A stretch of 64,000 nt of DNA from JAKANT01 sp035502095. GTDB taxonomy: Bacteria; Pseudomonadota; Gammaproteobacteria; Burkholderiales; Burkholderiaceae_F. A model generated the notes under the pieces. The model ran no database searches and was not told where the DNA came from. It saw only the letters and a program-made list of their open reading frames with translations. Of the stretch, positions 35,429 through 41,980 are shown one piece after another (positions within the stretch are counted from its first letter, which is position 1; each line of letters starts with the position of its first letter). A program made the position numbers and the translations under genes. The stretch is taken from positions 248,001 to 312,000 of the forward strand of contig DATJUX010000040.1 in the NCBI GenBank assembly GCA_035502095.1. Reading direction: 5' to 3'.

Positions 35429-35461
35429 ACAACAAAAAAGTGCGGTCGAGCCGCACTTTTT
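35429..35461 (-). terminator. Terminator hairpin in the thrS leader
   Basis: On the minus strand an 11-bp perfect stem AAAAAGTGCGG/CCGCACTTTTT (35461-35451 with 35445-35435) closes a 5-nt loop CTCGA, followed by TTGTTGTTG. It starts 27 bases after the leader-ORF stop and ends about 20 bases before the thrS ATG, with the thrS ribosome site beyond it. It is the strongest intrinsic terminator seen in the window. It either attenuates thrS or ends the tRNA-Val transcript, or does both. Confidence 0.85.
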
Positions 35462-35487
35462 CGCTAGAAGGCGAACTCGTCGGGCGT

Positions 35488-35520
35488 CTAGCTGCCTGTG
35501 AACGTAGTTCGGAAGAACAT
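35488..35520 (-). CDS. Candidate Thr/Phe leader peptide of the thrS operon
   Basis: A 10-codon ORF, MFFRTTFTGS, with AAGG seven bases before its ATG. Three of the ten codons are Thr (ACT, ACG, ACA) and three are Phe (TTC). ACT and ACA are not the codons a high-GC genome favours. It lies between tRNA-Val and the terminator hairpin upstream of thrS, and the downstream operon encodes both ThrRS and PheRS. This is the layout of a ribosome-stalling leader peptide. Complementary segments (CGAACT with AGTTCG, GCTAGA with TCTAGC) could form alternative structures. Translation is inferred, not shown. Confidence 0.6.
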   Translation of the reverse strand: MFFRTTFTGS

Positions 35521-35554
35521 GATCGATCCTTCTCGCGTGCTGTCGGTGGGCCTC

Positions 35555-35631
35555 TGGTAGGCGCGAGTGGACTCGAACCACCGACCCCCACCATGTCAAG
35601 GTGGTGCTCTAACCAGCTGAGCTACGCGCCT
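35555..35631 (-). tRNA. tRNA-Val (anticodon GAC)
   Basis: 77 nt including encoded CCA. The acceptor stem AGGCGCG pairs with CGCGCCT, the D-arm is GCTCAGCTGGTTAGAGC, and the T-arm GGTTCGAGTCC. The anticodon stem CCACC/GGTGG closes loop TTGACAT, giving anticodon GAC for GUC/GUU. It has a good promoter upstream. The CCA is only 34 bp before the leader-ORF ATG, so the thrS mRNA may be processed from a tRNA-Val-thrS transcript. Confidence 0.97.
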
Positions 35632-35642
35632 AAGAGCCGCGC

Positions 35643-35671
35643 ATGATACAGGCGCCCTCTCCGATCATCAA
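35643..35671 (-). promoter_or_regulatory. Sigma-70-type promoter of tRNA-Val (and perhaps thrS)
   Basis: On the minus strand, -35 TTGATG (35671-35666), a 17-bp spacer and -10 TATCAT (35648-35643) end 11 bp before the tRNA 5' end. It lies in the 86-bp gap to relA. Because no equally good boxes were seen between the tRNA and the thrS leader, it may drive the whole thrS operon. Confidence 0.75.
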
Positions 35672-35717
35672 ACAGGCGATCCGGTTGTCGCCTGTCGCAG
35701 ATCGTCCCGGTATCCGT

Positions 35718-37862
35718 TCAGCGCCGGCGCGCCGCCACGACACCCTTGATTTCCGCAAGCTGCGCGAGCGCGCGCCGGAGCGCCGCCGTGTCGCTCACCT
35801 CGACCGTAAAGGACATCTGCGCCTCGCCACGGGTGGTGGCCGTGTTGACGCCGAGCACGTTCATCCTCTCGCGCGCCAGGACTTCGCTGATGTCGCGCAA
35901 CAGGCCCTGCCGGTCGAGCGCTAGCACGAAGACCTCCACCGGATAGAGTCCTTGGCGATCGCGCCCCCAGGTCACTTCGATCACGCGCTCGGGGTTCTTT
36001 TTCGCCAGCGCGAGCGCGTTGACGCAGTGAGCACGGTGGATCGACACGCCTTTGCCGCGCGTGACGAAGCCGACGATCTCGTCGGGCGGGACCGGCCGGC
36101 AGCAGCGCGCGAGGTTGGTGAGCAGGGAGTCGACGCCGACCACCAGCACCCGACCCTTGCCGCTCGGCGCCTCGCCCGGCCTGGCCGACGGGAGCGGCCG
36201 CACCGGCGCTGGCTCGGGCACCGCCGGAGCGCCGAGCGCCTGCTCGATGCTGCGCAGGTTGAATTCTTCCTTCGGGACCGCGGCGCACAGATCGTCGACC
36301 GAGGCGAACCCAAGGCGGCGCGCGAGATCCTCCAGTTTGACTGCGGTCTTGCCCAGACGCTGCAGCTCCTTGTCGAGCACTACGCGGCCGGCGGCGATCG
36401 TCTGCGCGAGTTCGAGCGCATTGAACCATTGCCGCACCTTCGCCTTCGAACGCGCGCTAGCGAGAAAACCGAGGTCGGCGTTGAGCCAGTCGCGACTGGG
36501 TCCGCCGGTCTTGGCGGCGAGGATCTCGATCGTCTGCCCGGTCGCCATCCGCGTATTGAGCGGCACCATGGCGCCATTCACCTTGGCCCCGCGGCAGCGA
36601 TGGCCCAGGTCGGTATGGACGTGGTAGGCGAAGTCGATCGGCGTACTGCCCGCGGGCAGCTCCACGACCTTCCCCTGCGGAGTCAGCACATAGATCCGGT
36701 CATCGGCAACCGCCTGCGCACCGGCCGGCCGGTCGACGTCCTGCCGCCACGCAAGCAGCTGACGCAGCCATGCGACCCGTTCGGCGTCGCGCGCGGGCCC
36801 GCGACCACCATGCCCACCCTCCTTGTAGCGCCAATGCGCCGCGACACCGAGTTCGGCCGACTCGTGCATGCGCCGCGTGCGGATCTGGACCTCCAGGGGC
36901 TTGCCGCCATCGTCGAGAACGACGGTGTGCAGGGACTGGTACCCGTTGGGCTTCGGGCGCGCGATGTAGTCGTCGAACTCCCGCGCCACTGTCTGCCATC
37001 GCGCCTGCACGAGCGACAGCACCTGGTAGCACTCCTGCTCCGTGTCGACGATGACGCGCAGCGCGCGTACGTCGTACAGGTCCTCGAACGCAAGCTGCTT
37101 CGCCTGCATCTTGCGCCAGATGCTGTAGATATGCTTCGAGCGGCCGATCACCTCGCCCCTGATGCCGGCCTCCGCGAGCACCTCGCGCAGCTCGGCGGTG
37201 GTGCGGGCGATGAAACCCTCGCGCTCCTCGCGCCGCTCGTCGACCCAGCGCACCACACGACGGTAGACGTCCGGTTCGATGATGCCGAACGCGAGGTCCT
37301 CGAGTTCCCACTTGATCTGCCAGATGCCGAGGCGGTTCGCGAGCGGAGCGAACAGCTCGAGTGTTTCGCGCGCGAACGGAACCACGTCGGTGCGGCCCGC
37401 TGCGGCGAAATAGCGCAGGGTCTGCAGCCGCGATGCCAGGCGCAGCAGAACCACGCGCAGGTCATTGACCATCGCGAGCAACATCTTGCGCACCGCCTCG
37501 GCCTGCCCCGTACCCGCCCCGTCGTCGCGCGGGCGCGTGCGCTCGGACAGGCGCGTGAGGGTCCGCATGTCGTTCACGAGCTGGGCAACGTTTGCGCCGA
37601 AGCGGCTGCGCAGCCATTCATCGGGGTCGCGCAAGACATCGTGTGCGCCGAACAGGTAGCCGGCGGCAAGGAGGTCCGGTTCGTCGCGCACCTCGCGCAC
37701 GATCTCGACGATGCCGTCAGCATGGGCGAGGAACGACTCGCCCGTCACCAGCGTCCTGTCGTCGTAAAGCGGCGCGATCACCGCACGCGCCGCAGCCGGG
37801 TCGATCTCGACCGCCGCCGCGCGCGAATCCGAAGTGCCGCCACGAACGTGCGGCGTGCTCAT
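35718..37862 (-). CDS. relA: RelA-type (p)ppGpp synthetase
   Basis: 714 residues from the ATG at 37862, preceded by GGAG at six bases; the ATG four codons upstream lacks a ribosome site. Degenerate HD region (about 40-100; HD at 74-75 but RD where hydrolases have ED), then the synthetase domain with GRSKHIYSIWRKM and EFDD (295-298), the acidic signature of monofunctional RelA. TGS domain (DRIYVLTPQGKVVELPAGSTPIDFAYHVHT) and C-terminal ACT domain follow. It makes (p)ppGpp on stalled ribosomes. Confidence 0.93.
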   Translation of the reverse strand: MSTPHVRGGTSDSRAAAVEIDPAAARAVIAPLYDDRTLVTGESFLAHADGIVEIVREVRDEPDLLAAGYLFGAHDVLRDPDEWLRSRFGANVAQLVNDMRTLTRLSERTRPRDDGAGTGQAEAVRKMLLAMVNDLRVVLLRLASRLQTLRYFAAAGRTDVVPFARETLELFAPLANRLGIWQIKWELEDLAFGIIEPDVYRRVVRWVDERREEREGFIARTTAELREVLAEAGIRGEVIGRSKHIYSIWRKMQAKQLAFEDLYDVRALRVIVDTEQECYQVLSLVQARWQTVAREFDDYIARPKPNGYQSLHTVVLDDGGKPLEVQIRTRRMHESAELGVAAHWRYKEGGHGGRGPARDAERVAWLRQLLAWRQDVDRPAGAQAVADDRIYVLTPQGKVVELPAGSTPIDFAYHVHTDLGHRCRGAKVNGAMVPLNTRMATGQTIEILAAKTGGPSRDWLNADLGFLASARSKAKVRQWFNALELAQTIAAGRVVLDKELQRLGKTAVKLEDLARRLGFASVDDLCAAVPKEEFNLRSIEQALGAPAVPEPAPVRPLPSARPGEAPSGKGRVLVVGVDSLLTNLARCCRPVPPDEIVGFVTRGKGVSIHRAHCVNALALAKKNPERVIEVTWGRDRQGLYPVEVFVLALDRQGLLRDISEVLARERMNVLGVNTATTRGEAQMSFTVEVSDTAALRRALAQLAEIKGVVAARRR

Positions 37863-37956
37863 GCGCAACTCCATCGAAGCACCGACGCGCAAGACCACAG
37901 TCCGCCGGCGCCGGGACGATCGATTATAGGAAGAGCGTTTGGCACAATCGCACCAC

Positions 37957-38793
37957 ATGTTGAAGACCCTTTTCAGCCGGATCGGGGCCGCTTCGCAGGT
38001 TTCGATTCCCGCGGAGGCCTGGCTTGCGGCGGTCGCGGAACTGCCTTTCCTCGAGCGGCTGAACGCCGACGAACTGGCGCGTCTGCGGACGCTGACGGAG
38101 CGGTTCCTCGCGCAAAAGGAGATGGCGGGCGCCGGTGAGCTCGAACTGACCACCGCGATCCAGGTTCGCATCGCGGTGCAGGCGTGCCTGCCGGTCCTGA
38201 ATCTCGGCCTGGAGTGGTACCGCGGATGGTCCAGCATCGTCGTGTATCCGGGCGAGTTCCTGGTGCCGCGTCGCCTGCACGACGAGGCGGGCGTCGTGCA
38301 CGAGTACGTCGAGCCGATCAGCGGCGAGGCGTGGGATGGGGGCCCGGTGTTGCTCTCCTGGGACGACGCGGCGCGCGCCGGCACCCGGCGCGGCGCGGCT
38401 TACAGCGTCGTGATCCACGAGTTCGCGCACAAGCTCGACATGCTCGATAGCGAAGCGAACGGCTGCCCGCCCTTCGACCCGCGGCTCCATGCGGGGCTGG
38501 ACCGGACGCGTTGGCAGTCGGTTCTCGAGGACGCGTTCGAGCGGCTGAACGCCGAACTCGACATCGTCGAGTCGCGCGTGCCCGACACGGTCGATCCGGA
38601 GTCGGATGAAGCCGATCTCTACTACGCGCACCTTCCGCTCGATCCTTACGCCGCGCAGGATCCCGGCGAATTCTTCGCCGTGTCGAGCGAGGCTTTTTTC
38701 GTCGATCCGGCCCGCCTGCAGCTGGCGTTTCCCGAGTGGTATGCGCAGCTTGCTGGTTTCTTTCGCCAGGATCCGCTCGGCGCCGTGACGTGA
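37957..38793 (+). CDS. mtfA: MtfA-family zinc peptidase (M90)
   Basis: 278 residues from the ATG at 37957. The zinc motif HEFAHKLDML is at 154-163, with a downstream Glu in DPGEFFAVSSEAFF as the likely third ligand. In E. coli MtfA (YeeI) is a peptidase that binds the repressor Mlc and so affects glucose PTS expression. Whether Mlc exists here is unknown. It is divergent from relA, and its stop overlaps the next gene's GTG (GTGA). Confidence 0.88.
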   Translation: MLKTLFSRIGAASQVSIPAEAWLAAVAELPFLERLNADELARLRTLTERFLAQKEMAGAGELELTTAIQVRIAVQACLPVLNLGLEWYRGWSSIVVYPGEFLVPRRLHDEAGVVHEYVEPISGEAWDGGPVLLSWDDAARAGTRRGAAYSVVIHEFAHKLDMLDSEANGCPPFDPRLHAGLDRTRWQSVLEDAFERLNAELDIVESRVPDTVDPESDEADLYYAHLPLDPYAAQDPGEFFAVSSEAFFVDPARLQLAFPEWYAQLAGFFRQDPLGAVT

Positions 38794-39308
38794 AGCGGCT
38801 GCTCATCGTCTGGCATTCAACGACCGGCGGAGCGGCGCAGATGGCAAGCGCCGCCGCCGCCGGCGCGCGCGCGGGCGCGCGCGACGAAACCGGCTCGGCA
38901 ATGGTTGCGGTGCAGGTCCTGCTCCAGACGGCGCGCCACACCACCGCCGACGACGTGCTCGCAGCGGACGGCTATCTGTTCGTCACGCCGGAGCACCTGG
39001 CTTCGATGGCCGGCGTGATGAAGGACTTCTTCGATCGGATCTACTACATGGCGCTCGAGCGCATCAATGGCCGGCCGTACGCATCGCTCATCTGCGCCGG
39101 TACCGACGGCAGCGGCACCGTGCGGCAGATCCAGCGCATTGCAACCGGGCTGCGGCTGAAGGAAGTGGCGCCCCCGCTCATCGTCACCACGGGCGCACAG
39201 ACGCCGGAGGCCATCCTGGCTCCCAAACGCATCGCCCAGCCTGAACTGGACCGCTGCTACGAGACCGGCGCGGCCTTCGCCGCCGCGCTCGCGAGCGGCA
39301 TCTTCTGA
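38790..39308 (+). CDS. Flavodoxin-like NAD(P)H-dependent oxidoreductase
   Basis: 172 residues from the GTG at 38790, which overlaps the mtfA stop codon. It has a flavodoxin fold: KRLLIVWHSTTGGAAQMA is the phosphate-binding strand-loop, YLFVTPEHLASMAGVMKDFFDRIYY the FMN-binding middle with a Pro-Glu loop as in NADPH-dependent FMN reductases, and ASLICAGTDGSGTVRQIQ a third nucleotide-contact segment. The physiological partner is unknown. It is probably co-translated with mtfA. Confidence 0.82.
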   Translation: MKRLLIVWHSTTGGAAQMASAAAAGARAGARDETGSAMVAVQVLLQTARHTTADDVLAADGYLFVTPEHLASMAGVMKDFFDRIYYMALERINGRPYASLICAGTDGSGTVRQIQRIATGLRLKEVAPPLIVTTGAQTPEAILAPKRIAQPELDRCYETGAAFAAALASGIF

Positions 39309-39315
39309 ACCGCGC

Positions 39316-40188
39316 CTAGGCGCCGAGCAGGAAGTCCCGTACCGTAGAGATCTGTGCAGGGTCGAAGAACATCGGTGCATGGCCGATGCCGGCGAATTCG
39401 ACCAGCCGTGCGCGCGGTCCACGCTCGGTCATCGCGAGTGCCGTCTCCCGCGACAGCAGGTCTGACTTTTCGCCGCGGACCAGCAGCGTCGGGCACTTGA
39501 TCTGGTCATAAAGCTTCCACAGCACCGCCTCGGCCGCGGCGGCAATCTGCGGCGTCATCGCCTTGATCGGCAGCGCAAGCATCGGGTCGTAATGCAACGC
39601 AAACCCGTCGCCCTCGGGCTTAAGGACGCTCTGCGTGAGTTCGCGCCAATCGTCGCGGTTGCGCAATCCGAATCCGAGCGAGATGAGCGTGATGTAGTCG
39701 ACCGCTTCGTCGACGGTCGCGAAATGGACCGGCTTGCCGACGTAGTCGCCGATGCGCTCGACGCCCGCGGCATCGACGCGTGGACCGACGTCGTTGATGA
39801 CCAGCCGCGCAATCGGCGAACCAGGCTGGCCGGCGAGCGAAATACCGATCAGCCCTCCCATCGACGTTCCGAGCCAATGCACCGTCTCGACATCGAGCCG
39901 TGCAATCAGCGTAACCATGTCGGCCACGTATTGCGGCAGGACGTAACCATTCGGATCGCGCAGCCAGTCGCTGCGGCCGCGCCCGACGACGTCGGGGCAG
40001 ATCACGCGATAGCGATCGGCCAGCGCGCGCGCAAGGCGATCGAAGTCGCGTCCCACTCGCGTCAGGCCGTGCACGCAGATCAACGCCTTCGGGTTGTCGT
40101 GCGCGCCCCACTCGACGTAGGCCATCCGGTGCACGCCGGAGGGTGACAGGCACTGCACGGCGGACTGCCTGGGCGCATCGGTCGTCAT
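39316..40188 (-). CDS. Alpha/beta-fold hydrolase
   Basis: 290 residues from the ATG at 40188 (AGGA eight bases upstream). Oxyanion region CVHGLTRVGRDF, nucleophile elbow GTSMGGLIG (Ser), acid in RGEKSDLLS, and catalytic His in GIGHAPMF. It is a general esterase/hydrolase of the MhpC/PldB type, and the substrate cannot be read. It is divergent from bdhA, 92 bp away, so a role in ester or polyhydroxybutyrate oligomer breakdown is possible but unsupported. It converges with the flavodoxin-like gene with a 7-bp gap. Confidence 0.85.
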   Translation of the reverse strand: MTTDAPRQSAVQCLSPSGVHRMAYVEWGAHDNPKALICVHGLTRVGRDFDRLARALADRYRVICPDVVGRGRSDWLRDPNGYVLPQYVADMVTLIARLDVETVHWLGTSMGGLIGISLAGQPGSPIARLVINDVGPRVDAAGVERIGDYVGKPVHFATVDEAVDYITLISLGFGLRNRDDWRELTQSVLKPEGDGFALHYDPMLALPIKAMTPQIAAAAEAVLWKLYDQIKCPTLLVRGEKSDLLSRETALAMTERGPRARLVEFAGIGHAPMFFDPAQISTVRDFLLGA

Positions 40189-40280
40189 GGCGGGTTCCTG
40201 ATCATGAAAGGCAGGGCTCTGCAAATCGATTCTAGGGGGTCGCCGCTGGCATACTTGGCCAGTCGTTCGCGGAGGGAAAG

Positions 40281-41060
40281 ATGCTGAAGGGAAAGACTGC
40301 TCTGGTCACGGGTTCCACCAGCGGGATCGGCCTCGGGATCGCCCGCGCGCTCGCGCGCGACGGAGCGAACATCGTGCTCAACGGCTTCGGCGACGCAGGC
40401 ACGATCGCCGCCGTCCAGAAGGAAGTCGAGTCGTTCGGTGTGCGCACGCTCTACGACGGCGCCGACATGAGCAAGCCGGCGCAGATCGAAGCGATGGTCC
40501 GCAAGGCGGAGGAAACGTTCGGCCGGGTCGACATCCTGGTCAACAATGCCGGGATCCAGTACACCGCGAACATCGAGGACTTCCCGCTCGACAGGTGGGA
40601 CGCGATCATCGCCATCAACCTCTCGGCGGCGTTTCACACGATCCGGGCGGCGCTGCCAAAGATGAAGCAGGCCAACTGGGGCCGGATCGTCAACATTGCC
40701 TCGGTGCACGGCCTTGTCGCTTCGGCGCAGAAGTCCGCCTACGTCGCCGCCAAGCACGGCATCGTCGGATTGACCAAGACGGTCGCGCTGGAGACCGCGC
40801 GGTCAGGCGTCACCTGCAACGCGATCTGCCCGGGCTGGGTGCTCACGCCGCTGGTGCAGAAGCAGATCGACGATCGCGCCAGGAACGAAAAGATTGCCAA
40901 CGACGTCGCCAAGCGCGAACTCCTGGCCGAAAAGCAGCCGTCAGCCGAATTCGTGACCACCGAACAACTCGGCGCGCTCGTGACGTTCCTGTGTTCCGAC
41001 GCGGGCGCGCAGATTCGCGGCGCGGCCTGGAACGTCGATGGCGGCTGGTACGCGCAATAG
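40281..41060 (+). CDS. bdhA: 3-hydroxybutyrate dehydrogenase
   Basis: A 259-residue classical short-chain dehydrogenase interconverting 3-hydroxybutyrate and acetoacetate with NAD. TGSTSGIG cofactor loop (10-17), NNAG (88-91), and the Ser141-Tyr154-Lys158 triad in SVHGLVASAQKSAYVAAKHG. The family-specific GVTCNAICPGWVLTPLVQKQI and C-terminal GAAWNVDGGWYAQ match known bacterial 3-HBDH. It feeds products of polyhydroxybutyrate breakdown to central metabolism. It carries a good ribosome site (GGAGGGAAAG). Confidence 0.93.
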   Translation: MLKGKTALVTGSTSGIGLGIARALARDGANIVLNGFGDAGTIAAVQKEVESFGVRTLYDGADMSKPAQIEAMVRKAEETFGRVDILVNNAGIQYTANIEDFPLDRWDAIIAINLSAAFHTIRAALPKMKQANWGRIVNIASVHGLVASAQKSAYVAAKHGIVGLTKTVALETARSGVTCNAICPGWVLTPLVQKQIDDRARNEKIANDVAKRELLAEKQPSAEFVTTEQLGALVTFLCSDAGAQIRGAAWNVDGGWYAQ

Positions 41061-41080
41061 GCCGAGTCGGAACCTCGGCC
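41060..41080. terminator. Hairpin between convergent bdhA and transglutaminase genes
   Basis: A perfect 7-bp inverted repeat GGCCGAG/CTCGGCC with a 7-nt loop fills most of the 29-bp gap between the stop codons of the two convergent genes. There is no T-run on either side, so it may be a weak bidirectional terminator or a 3'-end stabiliser. Confidence 0.45.
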
Positions 41081-41089
41081 CTGAGACTG

Positions 41090-41980
41090 CTACTCGACCG
41101 GCAGCACGCTTACTCGAACCTCGAGCGTGTGGCGGCCGCCGCCGCGGATCACGCCACGCACCGGCGTCAAATCGCCGTAGTCGCGCCCGATCGCGAGCGT
41201 TACATGACCCGTCCCCACCAGGCAGTCGTTGGTCGGATCGAATTCGACCCAGCCGTTGACCGGGCACCACACGCGCACCCAGGCGTGCGATGCGTCCGCG
41301 CCGATCAGGCGCGCCTGGCCCGGCGGCGGTGTGCTGAGCAGATAGCCGCTCACGTAGGCCGCCGGCAGGCCTAGCGCACGCAGCGCGCCGACAGCGACGT
41401 GCGCATAGTCCTGGCACACGCCGCGACGCTGCGCGAACGCGATGGCCAGTGGCGTGGACACCTCGGTGCTCTCGCTGTCATACGTGAAGTCGGCGTGGAT
41501 TCGCTGCATCAGGTCGAACGCGCCGGCAAGCAACGGACGTGCAGCGGGAAACGAGCCTGACGCGTAAGCGCGCAACTGTGGCAGCAGCGGCACGTAGGGG
41601 GAGGCGAAGGTGAACTCGGTCGGCGGCAGGAATGCGGCCCCCGCGCGATACCGCAGTTCTTCGCGCACCTCGTTCCATGGCGGGCTGGTCGATGGATCCA
41701 GTGCCTCGAAACGCGGCGCGACCCGCACGCCGCTCTCGGCCCGCACGCGCAGTGCCTCGTGGGGACCGTAGAGCGAAAACGTTTCGCTCTGGTTCCCATA
41801 GACGTCGCGGCGGCGGCCACGGTGCGACGGCGCGGGGTCGATGTCGAGCGTGAACGAATCCACCTCCTGGTATGCGGTCTGCGCAGGCTGGACGTATGCG
41901 ATGTGATAGGCGAGATCGACACGCGCCGAATAGTCGTACGAAGTCTCGTGCTCGACCCTGAGCTCGCGCGCGCCGGTCAT
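41090..41980 (-). CDS. Transglutaminase-like cysteine protease, amidoligase cluster
   Basis: 296 residues. N-terminal beta-sandwich domain (ELRVEHETSYDYSARVDLA) and a transglutaminase core with an intact triad: Cys189 in RGVCQDYAH, His232 in ADASHAWV and Asp248 in EFDPTNDCLVG. Bacterial members are thought to act as peptidases or amidases, or to form isopeptide bonds. No signal peptide is seen, so it is cytosolic. The ATG overlaps the stop of the ATP-grasp::alpha-E fusion gene (ATGA). It is the last gene of the six-gene cassette. Confidence 0.9.
   Translation of the reverse strand: MTGARELRVEHETSYDYSARVDLAYHIAYVQPAQTAYQEVDSFTLDIDPAPSHRGRRRDVYGNQSETFSLYGPHEALRVRAESGVRVAPRFEALDPSTSPPWNEVREELRYRAGAAFLPPTEFTFASPYVPLLPQLRAYASGSFPAARPLLAGAFDLMQRIHADFTYDSESTEVSTPLAIAFAQRRGVCQDYAHVAVGALRALGLPAAYVSGYLLSTPPPGQARLIGADASHAWVRVWCPVNGWVEFDPTNDCLVGTGHVTLAIGRDYGDLTPVRGVIRGGGRHTLEVRVSVLPVE

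Noticed and set aside
40225..40280. Possible shared promoter between the alpha/beta hydrolase and bdhA genes (CATACT and TTCTAG boxes).
   Set aside because: No pair with acceptable spacing and two good boxes could be found by eye.
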